Assembly: GCA_023388255.1 (NCBI GenBank)
Contig: JAEWGO010000008.1
Span: forward strand, 158,660-222,659
Length of the DNA stretch: 64,000 nucleotides
Reading direction: 5' to 3'
DNA from: Pseudomonadota bacterium
GTDB lineage: Bacteria > Pseudomonadota > Gammaproteobacteria > Xanthomonadales > Rhodanobacteraceae
Below are positions 53,431 to 61,407 of the stretch, piece by piece. The notes under the pieces are model-generated. The model made no database searches. It saw only the letters and a list, made by a program, of their open reading frames with translations, and had not been told where the DNA came from. A program made the position numbers and the translations under genes. Positions within the stretch are counted from its first letter, which is position 1; every line of letters begins with the position of its first letter.

Positions 53431-54308
53431 CTACGCAACGATGTATCTCTCGCGACCTTCCGGTCGGCAAGCAACCGCGTCCTGCAGCAGCACCTCCAGC
53501 CATTCGGCAAACACCCGGACGCGACGAGACGGATGTTGGCGGTGGGCGTAGGGCAGCGTCATCGGCAGCGGCTCGGCGCGATGGCCCGCCATCACCTCGA
53601 CGAGCTCACCGGCGTCGAGTTGGTTCCGCACGTCGCACTCGGGAACCTGGATCGGGCCAAGTCCGGCGAGGCAGCAGGCAACATGGGCTTCGGCACTGTT
53701 GACGGTCACGCGGCTGCGCATGGCGATGGAATTCGCTCCGTTCTTGTCCAGCCAGCCTCGGGTCTCGACGCGTCCGGTCGACGGTGACGCATAGTTCACG
53801 GCGAGATGCACTTGAAGATCGCCTGGTGCCCGCGGTGTTCCATGACGTTTGAGATAGTCGGGACTGGCAACGTTGACCAAGGCGCCCCCCGATCGGCCGG
53901 GCGATCATTCCGGAATCCGAGAGCGGCCCTAAGCGCAACACGCCATCGATACTGTCCTCGATCAGATTGACGGCGCGGTTGGTAACGCCGAGATCGATGT
54001 CGACCGCCGGAGGGAGGGACAGGAATTCAGGCAATGCCGGGGCGACCATGAGCCGCCCGATCCGCCCCGGCACGTCGATCCTGAGCTCGGAACGGCCGGC
54101 CCCTTCTCCCGGAAGATTTGCTCGGTCTCCTCCACACCGGCAATGAGGGTCCGGCAGCGCTTAGAAGACCGCACCGTCCTGGGTAAGCGACACCTTGCGC
54201 GTGGTCGGGTGCAGAATACGCGCACCGTCGCGCCTTTCCAGTTCGATCACCGCCGCGGATACCAATGAGCGCGGCAGGCCGAGATTGTCGGCTGCACGAG
54301 TGAAACAC
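53431..54308 (-). pseudogene. LysR-family regulator, decayed (several frameshifts, N-terminus lost)
   Basis: Pieces of one LysR-type regulator are spread over three reading frames. They are the helix-turn-helix part FTRAADNLGLPRSLVSAAVI to SLTQDGAVF (then a stop, near 54165), KRCRTLIAGVEETEQIFREK in a second frame, PGRIGRLMVAPALPEFLSLP to SGMIARPIGG in a third (switch near 54095), and LVNVASPDYLKRHGTPRAPG to the end (switch near 53885). About 20 residues before the helix-turn-helix, including the start, are missing and replaced by the start of the divergent SDR gene. The product would be non-functional. The regulator probably once controlled the neighbouring SDR gene. Confidence 0.85.
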
Positions 54309-54319
54309 GTGCAGCCGAC
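54287..54319. repeat. 12-bp inverted repeat at the LysR remnant/SDR junction
   Basis: GTCGGCTGCACG and CGTGCAGCCGAC flank a 9-base loop. The proposed GTG start of the SDR gene (54300) lies in the loop. It marks the junction where the LysR N-terminus and the divergent promoter seem to have been lost. Confidence 0.8.
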
Positions 54320-55079
54320 GACACAGGGCAAGAACGTCCTCATCGCGGGCAGGGCAAAGAATCTGGGCGCATTGCTCGCCCGCGGTCTCGCCGCGCAGGG
54401 CGCCAAGGCGGTGGCAATCCACTGCAACAGCAGCCCGGCCAAGGCGGATGCGGAAAAAACGCTGGCCGCGATCCAGGCCGCGGGCGCGCAAGGCTTCGCG
54501 TTCCAGGCCGACCTGACTTCCGCCGGCGCGATGGAAAAGCTCTTCGCCGACGCCAAGGCGGCGATGGGCTCGATCGACATCGCGGTCAACACCATGGGCA
54601 AGGTGCTGAAGAAGCCGATGGCCGACATCGGCGAGGCCGAGTTCGACCAGATGAGCGCGGTCAACTCCAAGTCTGCCTTCTTCTTCATCAAGGAAGCCGG
54701 CAAGGCACTCAGCGACAACGGCAAGATCTGCACGCTGGTGACCTCGCTGCTCGGCGCGTACACACCCTTTTACGCGGCGTATGCCGGGACCAAGGCGCCG
54801 GTCGAGCACTACACTCGTGCTGCATCGAAGGAACTCGGCGAGCGTGGCATCTCGGTGACGGCGATCGGGCCGGGGCCGATGGATACCCCGTTCTTCTATC
54901 CGGCGGAAGGCGCCGATGCCGTGCAGTATCACAAGACGGCCGCCGCCCTGTCGCCCTCATCCAAAACCGGGCTTACCGACATCGGCGACATCGTGCCGTG
55001 GATCGGCTTCCTCGTCTCTGATGGCTGGTGGATGACGGGCCAGGCCATCCTCGTGAATGGCGGCTACACCACGAAGTGA
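54300..55079 (+). CDS. Short-chain dehydrogenase/reductase, 5' end possibly altered
   Basis: A classical SDR of ~259 residues. The cofactor region is LIAGRAKNLGALLARGLAAQ (glycine motif variant), followed by NTMGKV in place of NNAG, the catalytic serine in LVTSLLGAY and YAGTK (Tyr, Lys). The C-terminal motif ILVNGGYTTK is normal. The substrate is unknown. The start is uncertain: GTG 54300 gives the shortest full domain. It lies inside a 12-bp inverted repeat and directly abuts the LysR remnant, with no room for the usual divergent promoter. The gene may therefore be 5'-truncated or poorly expressed even though the coding part is intact. Confidence 0.82.
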   Translation: MKHVQPTTQGKNVLIAGRAKNLGALLARGLAAQGAKAVAIHCNSSPAKADAEKTLAAIQAAGAQGFAFQADLTSAGAMEKLFADAKAAMGSIDIAVNTMGKVLKKPMADIGEAEFDQMSAVNSKSAFFFIKEAGKALSDNGKICTLVTSLLGAYTPFYAAYAGTKAPVEHYTRAASKELGERGISVTAIGPGPMDTPFFYPAEGADAVQYHKTAAALSPSSKTGLTDIGDIVPWIGFLVSDGWWMTGQAILVNGGYTTK

Positions 55080-55145
55080 CACCGTCCGGCGGCCGCGCAG
55101 TTACCGGCCGGTTTGCCACTGATGCAAGTATCCCGGCAAAGCGGT

Positions 55146-58031
55146 TCATGCGCGCGGCGCGGGGTAATGGTTTTTCAGGCGCGCCACGATCCATTTGAAC
55201 CCGTGTGCGGTGGCGTCGGCGCTGAGCGCGCGACGCAGCGGGCCGGCGGCGGGATCGTGGCGTTGTTCGAGCAGCTGCCACGTGGCGAGGCGGCATTCGA
55301 GCGACCAGGCGATCCAGTCGCGCCGGTCCGCTTGCCCACCCAGATCGCGCAGTGTCGCGACGGCGCCTTCCACCTGTCCGGCGTCACCTCGCAGTTGCGC
55401 CAGCGCGATGTCGAGCGCGAACACTTCCTGTTGTTCGGTGATGCGGTTGCGCAATTCCTTTGCACGCTGGGCCGCGCGATCGCGCTCGTCCTCACGGCCA
55501 AGACCGGCGTAGGCGAGCGCGAGCTGCCCCTGCGCGATCGCTTCGCCGGTGACCAGCTCGGCCTTGCGTGACACCTCGAGCGCCGCCCGCAGTGGCGCGA
55601 GCGCGGCAGTGAAATCGCCGCCGCCGAGCATCATCTGCGCAATCAGCAGATGGACGTTGAAGGCAACCTCGAGCGGCGGGGTGCCGGCCATGGCGCGCGC
55701 GGCACCGGCCTTCGCCGCGTCCAGCTCGCCATAATCGAGCGCGATCAGCGCACACTGGAACTCGGCTGCGGCGACATCGGCGGTGTAGTCCTGCTCGCGG
55801 TAGCTCTGCAACGCCTGCGCGCACGTCGCCTTGGCCTGGTCCAGATCGCCGCGCAGGCGCTGCAGATCGGAATACTGCATCAGCACGAACGCGCGATGCT
55901 TGCGCTCGCCGGCCTGCTCGTCGAGTGCGACAGCCTCGCGAAACTCGTCTGCGGCTTCCGCGGTGGCGCCCATGTCCAACTCGACTGCGCCGAGCGCCGC
56001 GAGATTCCACGCCTGGCCAGCGAGGTCTGCGGTCTCGCGCCGGATCGCCAGCGACTTGCGCACCGCCGTCTCGGTGCCATCGCGATCGCCGGCCGTCCAC
56101 AGCATGATGCCGATATCGCTGTAGACCGCGGCTTCGCCATCGAGGTCCCCGATACTCTGATAGCCGGCGAGCGCGCGTTGATACGCCTCGCGCGCGCGCT
56201 TTGGGTCGTGTTCCATCCACGCGTTGCCGAAGTTCTGGTCGACCCAGGCCTCGCCGTGCGGATTGCCGACGCGCACGTAGTCCGCCCGCGCCTGCTTCAG
56301 CGCCTGCTCGGCCCCGGCGGAATCGCCAAGGTTGTCGCGCGCGATGCCGAGCAGCGCACCGGCTTCGGCGGCGAGGCCGCCTTCCTCGTGTTCGCGCGCC
56401 AGACCCAGGGCGAGTTCCGCGCGCTGCGCCTGTTGCTTGTAGTCGTCATGCGCTGCAGCCACGCGCGCCTGTTCCAGCTCCATGCGCGGATCATCGGCGA
56501 GCGCGCCGGGCCGCTTCGCCCATGCATCGAGCTCGTCTTGCGCCAGATCCGGCTTGCCGCCAGCAATCAGCGCGGCGATCAAGCCGAAACGATATTCCGG
56601 GTTCTGCGGACGCAGGCGCACGAGCGCACGACGGGTGTCGATCGCGTTGCCCCAGTCGCGCTGCGCCGCCTGCACCTGCGCATCGATCTGCAGGCGCTGC
56701 TCCTGCGGCAGACCGTCTGCATGCGCAGCCGCCTGCTGCGCCGCCGCCAGCGCTTTCGCCTTGTAGCCCAGGGCAGACCAAGCCTGCGCCAGATAGCTGT
56801 AGGAAGGCGCATACGATGGCGCTTGCGCCACCGCATCGAGCAGCTCGTCGCGTGCGCGCGCAGGATCGTTGCGTTGCAAGGCGCCCAACGCGAATCCCAG
56901 TCGGCGCGCGACTTCCGCACTCGGCGGTTGCGCTGCGGCAACCTGCTGCAACTCGCTGCCGCTGGCGGGCGACTCGCCGAGTTTCGCGCGCAACGCCGCA
57001 CCGCTCTGGTTCACCAGCGTCGGCAGCTCGCCGACGCGGCCCTCTCGCGCGAGACTCGCGACCGCGCGGCCATCGCGCGCATCCTGCAGCGCGAGATCCA
57101 GGCGCAAATGCGCCTCATCGCCACTGCCGGATACCAGATAGCTGCCGCTCAACACGTAGTCGGCGCCGAGCCGCTTGCGCAGCACGGCCAGGCTTTGCGC
57201 AGCGTAGCCACCGGCCAGCGGCGCGGCGAGGTCGTCACGTGCGGGACGCACCAGCTCATCCGGCAATGCATGGATGCGACTGCTGGCGGCGATCTCGGTC
57301 GCCAGCATCTCGCCGAGCGCAGGCGCGAGCCACGCATCCTTCGCATTCTGCGAGAGGTTGTTGAATGCGACGATCGCGAGCGCATGGCCGGATGAATCGG
57401 CGGTCGCTGCAGGCACGTCGTGTGGCGCGAGACGCCAAACGGCCAATGCCGCCACGACGACGATCGTCGACGCGATGCCGGCGATCCCTGTGCGAAGTCC
57501 GCGCGGCACTGTCACAACGGCCGTGATCGGCGCGGGCACCACCGATTGCGCTGGCGGTTCCGAATCGCGAGCGGTCGCGACCACGCTGCGCATGGCCGTT
57601 GCGACCGCATCGTCCGATGTTGTTTCCGGCGGCGCAACCAGACTGTCCTGCGGCGCGATCGCAGACGCCTCATTCGCGCCGACCAGCGCCTCGCAGTCAA
57701 CCCGCTCCACGCGCTGCACCGGCCACACGAACCGATAGCCGCGCTTGGGCACGGTTTCGATGAACTCGCCGTCCTGCTCGCCGCCGAGCGTCTTGCGAAT
57801 CAGCCAGACGTGCTTGGTCAGGTTCGATTCGTCGACGAAACCACGCGGCCACAGTGCCTGCATAAGCTCGTCCTTGCCGACCACGTGTCCGGCCTGCTCC
57901 ACCAGCAGCACCAGCGTGTCGAACACCTTCGGCGTCAGCGCGATGGACGCTCCATGTGCCCGCAACCTCCGCTCCTCCGAATCGAGTTCGAACTCGCCGA
58001 AGCGGTAGATCGGTTTTTGCAGCGCCGTCAT
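55146..58031 (-). CDS. Membrane-bound winged-helix regulator with large TPR domain (CadC/ToxR-like architecture)
   Basis: A 961-residue predicted transmembrane transcription factor. Residues ~10-105 form an OmpR/CadC-type winged helix (YRFGEFELDSEERRLR, ALTPKVFDTLVLLVE, SNLTKHVWLIRKTLG, ETVPKRGYRFVWPV). A low-complexity linker leads to one membrane helix near residues 180-205 (GIASTIVVVAALAVWRL). Outside come a TolB-N-like part (AIVAFNNLSQNAKDAWLAPA) and about 500 residues of tetratricopeptide repeats. Such proteins sense envelope or periplasmic signals and act on nearby promoters. Its start lies 12 bases from a 54-bp repeat that recurs before the LCCL gene, so divergent regulation of the neighbouring secreted-protein genes is plausible. 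Confidence 0.92.
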   Translation of the reverse strand: MTALQKPIYRFGEFELDSEERRLRAHGASIALTPKVFDTLVLLVEQAGHVVGKDELMQALWPRGFVDESNLTKHVWLIRKTLGGEQDGEFIETVPKRGYRFVWPVQRVERVDCEALVGANEASAIAPQDSLVAPPETTSDDAVATAMRSVVATARDSEPPAQSVVPAPITAVVTVPRGLRTGIAGIASTIVVVAALAVWRLAPHDVPAATADSSGHALAIVAFNNLSQNAKDAWLAPALGEMLATEIAASSRIHALPDELVRPARDDLAAPLAGGYAAQSLAVLRKRLGADYVLSGSYLVSGSGDEAHLRLDLALQDARDGRAVASLAREGRVGELPTLVNQSGAALRAKLGESPASGSELQQVAAAQPPSAEVARRLGFALGALQRNDPARARDELLDAVAQAPSYAPSYSYLAQAWSALGYKAKALAAAQQAAAHADGLPQEQRLQIDAQVQAAQRDWGNAIDTRRALVRLRPQNPEYRFGLIAALIAGGKPDLAQDELDAWAKRPGALADDPRMELEQARVAAAHDDYKQQAQRAELALGLAREHEEGGLAAEAGALLGIARDNLGDSAGAEQALKQARADYVRVGNPHGEAWVDQNFGNAWMEHDPKRAREAYQRALAGYQSIGDLDGEAAVYSDIGIMLWTAGDRDGTETAVRKSLAIRRETADLAGQAWNLAALGAVELDMGATAEAADEFREAVALDEQAGERKHRAFVLMQYSDLQRLRGDLDQAKATCAQALQSYREQDYTADVAAAEFQCALIALDYGELDAAKAGAARAMAGTPPLEVAFNVHLLIAQMMLGGGDFTAALAPLRAALEVSRKAELVTGEAIAQGQLALAYAGLGREDERDRAAQRAKELRNRITEQQEVFALDIALAQLRGDAGQVEGAVATLRDLGGQADRRDWIAWSLECRLATWQLLEQRHDPAAGPLRRALSADATAHGFKWIVARLKNHYPAPRA

Positions 58032-58042
58032 TGGCTTGGCCG

Positions 58043-58096
58043 CAGCAGGAAATCTGCCAGAAAAATACCAGAGAAACGGCGGCGACGCGGCGACGC
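58043..58096. repeat. 54-bp direct repeat, copy 1 (next to the regulator start)
   Basis: It begins CAGCAGGAAATCTGCCAG and includes AAAAATACCAGAGAAACGG, ending in GCGACGCGGCGACGC. Copy 2 (59276-59329) differs at about seven positions. It lies 12 bases upstream of the winged-helix/TPR gene and ~160 bases upstream of the divergent membrane protein gene; a candidate operator. Confidence 0.85.
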
Positions 58097-58252
58097 CATG
58101 GCGCAAGCATGCGACCGAGGCTGAACGATCACGAGGGTTGACGCCGCGCTCGCGCCGCGCTGGTCGCCGATGCGCCGTCGCCATGGCAGGCGCGCCGCGC
58201 GACCGATCGGCGACATCGCGATCCCCAACCCATCCGTTTTCTGGAGGTTGTC

Positions 58253-59245
58253 ATGCTCGACTTTCGCATCGGCGGGATTCTCGCCCTGCTCGCCCGCACG
58301 CTGCCGTTCCTGCTATTGCGGCTGGCCGTGTATCTCGGCATCACGCTCGCCTATGTGCTCGCCGTCGGGATCGGGGGCGGCATCGGCGCGCTGTTCGGCA
58401 AGATCGGCGGCAGCGGTGGCGGCGGTGCCGGCATCGGCGCGCTTATCGGCTTCGGCGTAGCTTGCGGCGTACTGTACTGGGCGCGCGAATACCTTCTCTA
58501 CCTGGTCAAGGCCGGACATGTTGCGGCGCTGGTCGAACTGATCGATGGGCGGCCGATTCCCGGCGGCAAGGGCCAGATCGACTTCGCCCATCAGGTCGTC
58601 AAGGAACGCTTCGCAACGTCGTCGATGCTGTTCGGCCTGAACCAGTTGATCCGCGGCATCCTGCGCACGTTCAACCGGCTGACGATGAGCCTCGCTTCCT
58701 GGCTGCCGATTCCCGGGCTCGATGTGCTGGTCAAGCTCGTCGACGCGGTCTTGAACACGGGCCTCAGCCATCTAGACCAGGTGATCCTCGCTCAGATCCT
58801 GCGCCAGCGCGCAACCAATCCGTGGGCGGTAGCGCGCGACAGCGTCGTGCTGTATGCGCAGAACGCGAAGGGAGCACTGAAGAACGCGGTGTTCCTGACC
58901 TTCATCATCTGGGGCCTGACCCTGCTGATCCTGCTCGTCGTCGCGGCGCCGATCGCGGCCGCGCTCGGCGTATTCCACATCCAGCCCGGACTCGCCTCGT
59001 TCCTGGTCGCCGTGATCGCCGCGCTGAGCCTGAAGGCGGCGCTGATCGACCCGTTCGCGACGGTCGCGCTGCTGCAGGTCTACGACCGCATCACCCAGGG
59101 CCAGACGCCGAACCCCGAATGGAGCGCGAAGCTCGAGTCGATGTCCATGAAGTTCCGCGAACTCGCGCAAAAGGTGCGCGATGCGGCGACGCCGCAGGAA
59201 GCAAATGCCACTCCGCCGTTTGCGCCGGCCTCCGACCACAGCTGA
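58253..59245 (+). CDS. Polytopic membrane protein of unknown function (330 aa)
   Basis: An inner membrane protein with about four to five helices. Two are near residues 10-45 (ILALLARTLPFLLLRLAVYLG, LAYVLAVGIGGGIGALFG), then a glycine-rich turn (GGSGGGGAG) and a third helix (IGALIGFGVACGVLYW). After a long amphipathic middle come two more (VFLTFIIWGLTLLILLVVAAP and LASFLVAVIAALSLKAALI). The C-terminus is hydrophilic. I do not recognise a characterised family. The ATG at 58253 follows a GGAGG-type site (TGGAGGTTGTC). It is divergent from the winged-helix/TPR regulator and precedes the LCCL gene. Confidence 0.82.
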   Translation: MLDFRIGGILALLARTLPFLLLRLAVYLGITLAYVLAVGIGGGIGALFGKIGGSGGGGAGIGALIGFGVACGVLYWAREYLLYLVKAGHVAALVELIDGRPIPGGKGQIDFAHQVVKERFATSSMLFGLNQLIRGILRTFNRLTMSLASWLPIPGLDVLVKLVDAVLNTGLSHLDQVILAQILRQRATNPWAVARDSVVLYAQNAKGALKNAVFLTFIIWGLTLLILLVVAAPIAAALGVFHIQPGLASFLVAVIAALSLKAALIDPFATVALLQVYDRITQGQTPNPEWSAKLESMSMKFRELAQKVRDAATPQEANATPPFAPASDHS

Positions 59246-59275
59246 TCGCATTGATCGCAGCCGCATGGCAGCACT

Positions 59276-59329
59276 CAGCAGGAAATTTGCCAGAAAAAAA
59301 CCAGTGCAACGGAAGCGACGCCGCGACGC
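59276..59329. repeat. 54-bp direct repeat, copy 2 (before the LCCL gene)
   Basis: It begins CAGCAGGAAATTTGCCAG and includes AAAAAAACCAGTGCAACGG, ending in GCGACGCCGCGACGC. Aligned without gaps to copy 1 at 58043-58096. It lies ~57 bases upstream of the likely LCCL gene start. Confidence 0.85.
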
Positions 59330-59386
59330 ATGCAGCCGATCCTGACGGCATGCGATCGAGTGGTCGCCCATGTCGAGGAAGTCGTC

Positions 59387-59890
59387 GTGACGGACTTGTC
59401 CATGTTGATGCTTGCGCGCACACGCATCGCCCATGTGGCGCGTGTCATGCGCCTCGGCATGCCAACAGTCGCTTCCGCCTGCGTTCTTTTTTTTGCGTCC
59501 GTCCTTACCCCAGGTGCGGAACCGACATCTGGCGACATGCCGGCGCAGAGCATCGATTGGCAGACCAGTCCACTCGATCTCGACCTGCGTGGAATGAACG
59601 GCGAACGCTACACGTTCCTCTGCCCACCCGGAAAACCGCAACCGAGCCGGATCGTGGGCAGCGGACCCTATACCGACGATTCCTCGATCTGCACCGCCGC
59701 CATGCACGCCGACGTATTGCGCGCGAAAGCCGGCGGCGAGGTGACGATCGAGATTCGTCCCGGCCAGGACACCTATCAGGGTTCGCAGCAGAACTACATC
59801 ACGTCCGGCAGCTACGACCGCGGCTGGGGCGGCAGCTTCGTCGTGATCCAGGCCAACACAGTCGCGTCCCACGCCGCGCCATCCCACTGA
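59387..59890 (+). CDS. Secreted LCCL-domain protein
   Basis: A 167-residue exported protein consisting essentially of one LCCL domain, an extracellular module better known from eukaryotes. The domain reads GERYTFLCPPGKPQPSRIVG, then YTDDSSICTAAMHADVL, EVTIEIRPGQDTYQGSQQN and ITSGSYDRGWGGSFVV, with the conserved cysteines and glycines. The most likely start is GTG 59387 with GAGGAAG upstream; the hydrophobic signal MPTVASACVLFFASVLTPG lies within the first 45 residues, and ATG 59447 is an alternative. It precedes two delta-60-repeat genes by 13 bases, suggesting an operon. It lacks the IFxDGFE-type tail. Confidence 0.82.
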   Translation: MTDLSMLMLARTRIAHVARVMRLGMPTVASACVLFFASVLTPGAEPTSGDMPAQSIDWQTSPLDLDLRGMNGERYTFLCPPGKPQPSRIVGSGPYTDDSSICTAAMHADVLRAKAGGEVTIEIRPGQDTYQGSQQNYITSGSYDRGWGGSFVVIQANTVASHAAPSH

Positions 59891-59903
59891 AACAGAGGCT
59901 CCC

Positions 59904-61358
59904 ATGCGCAATCAATGGTTTCCCACCATCGCCTTCGCGTTCGTCTCCACCATGCCCTTCGCGTTCGCGCAAACCATCGATGCGTTCAATCCGCTGCCGG
60001 GTGGTTCGCCGAAGGCACTTGCGATCCAGCCCGATGGCAAGATCCTGATCGGCAGCAGTTTCCAGAGTGTCGCCGGCACGACTCTCCGGGGCGCAGCCCG
60101 CATCGATACCGACGGCTCGGTCGATGACAGCTTCGGCGATCCTGCGGCCAACGGCGACGTCGTGGCGATCGCGGTGCAGGCGGACGGCAAGGTGCTGGTC
60201 GGCGGTGATTTCGATCAGATCGGCGGCGCGGCGCGCCATTACCTCGCGCGGTTGAATGCGAACGGAAGCCTCGACGCAAGTTTTTCCGATCCTGCCCTCG
60301 ACAGCGAAGTGTGGTCGATCGCGGTCCAGCCGGACGGCAAGGTGCTGGCCGCCGGCGGTTTCCAGAATATCGGCGGCACCGCGCAAAAATATCTCGCGCG
60401 TTTCAACAGCAACGGCACGCTCGACACCAGCTTCGCCAATCCGCAGCTGTGCTGCCTCGATGCGCGCGCGGTTGCCTTGCAGGCCGATGGTCACGTGGTC
60501 GTCGGTGGGTATTTCTCGCAAGCGGGTAGCGCCTCTAGCGGCTACTTGGCGCGCTATTCGAGCAGCGGCGTGTTCGATGCGACGTTTCCCGCCACGCCAG
60601 CAAGCAGTGCCGTCACTGCGTTGCTGGTCGGCCCGGATGGCTCGGTTTACACCAACGGTGGCTATTCCACGTCGGACCAATCGAACCTGCGTCTGGTGGC
60701 GAAGCTTTCGAGCAGCGGCGCGCTCGTCGGCACGTTCGACGATTTGCATACCGATGGCGAAGCCAACAGCTTCGTGTTGCAGCCGAACGGGAAGATGCTG
60801 ATCGGCGGCAACTTTCAGCAAGTCGGCGGCCAGCCGCGCCACGCACTCGCGCGTCTGAACGCCGATGGTTCGCTGGATGCCACATTCAAGGATCTGGCCT
60901 TCAGCCTCGATGCGACCCATCCCGACGGCTCCATCTTTGGCATCGCCGCCCAGACCGACGGCAACGTGCTTGCGGTCGGCAACTTCAGTCTGGTCGGTAC
61001 CCAGTCGCGCCAATACATGGCGCGCGCGGTGACCGGCGATCCGGCGACCAACCGGTTCACCGGACAGCCATCCGGGTCGAACGTGGTCGCCATCTGGACG
61101 CGCGGTGGCGTCGGCCCGGAACTCGCCCGGGCACCCACCCTGATGCACTCGACCGATGGCATGAATTTCACCGCGGTCGGACCGATGACGCGCATCGCCA
61201 CCGGCTGGCAGGCGACTGCTCCGTACAACGTGCATGGCGCGCTGTTCTATCTGGAGGCAATCGGCACGACGAGCGGCGGCGCACAGAACGGATCGTCGGG
61301 CCGGGTCGCGAGCGATATCTATTTCAGCGACACGATTTTTGCCGACGGCTTCGAATAG
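59904..61358 (+). CDS. Secreted delta-60-repeat protein with IFADGFE tail
   Basis: A 484-residue exported protein. A signal peptide ends at AFA-Q (residue ~22). It is followed by at least six repeats of the delta-60 type, with the core ALQPDGKILIGG...LARLNADGSLDTSF (for instance VAIAVQADGKVLVGGDF, LNANGSLDASFSDP, VLQPNGKMLIGGNF). These form a beta-propeller-like fold. A C-terminal domain (VVAIWTRGGVGPELARAP to GALFYLEAIGT) precedes the tail FSDTIFADGFE. It is probably located on the cell surface or secreted. The next gene is a relative with a different domain arrangement. Confidence 0.9.
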   Translation: MRNQWFPTIAFAFVSTMPFAFAQTIDAFNPLPGGSPKALAIQPDGKILIGSSFQSVAGTTLRGAARIDTDGSVDDSFGDPAANGDVVAIAVQADGKVLVGGDFDQIGGAARHYLARLNANGSLDASFSDPALDSEVWSIAVQPDGKVLAAGGFQNIGGTAQKYLARFNSNGTLDTSFANPQLCCLDARAVALQADGHVVVGGYFSQAGSASSGYLARYSSSGVFDATFPATPASSAVTALLVGPDGSVYTNGGYSTSDQSNLRLVAKLSSSGALVGTFDDLHTDGEANSFVLQPNGKMLIGGNFQQVGGQPRHALARLNADGSLDATFKDLAFSLDATHPDGSIFGIAAQTDGNVLAVGNFSLVGTQSRQYMARAVTGDPATNRFTGQPSGSNVVAIWTRGGVGPELARAPTLMHSTDGMNFTAVGPMTRIATGWQATAPYNVHGALFYLEAIGTTSGGAQNGSSGRVASDIYFSDTIFADGFE

Positions 61359-61407
61359 CAAGCCGAATCGATGTTTACCCCTGAAGAAAGACGTAAGGAG
61401 AGCTAGG

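Noticed and set aside
54195..54300. Longer SDR reading frame starting at ATG 54195
   Set aside because: The added 35 residues are antisense to the LysR helix-turn-helix remnant and unlike SDR N-termini.
58036..60048. Open frame of ~670 codons on the plus strand overlapping the membrane and LCCL genes
   Set aside because: It covers two real genes in another frame; the repeated AGNLPEK...GSDAAT-like peptide inside it simply reflects the 54-bp DNA repeat.
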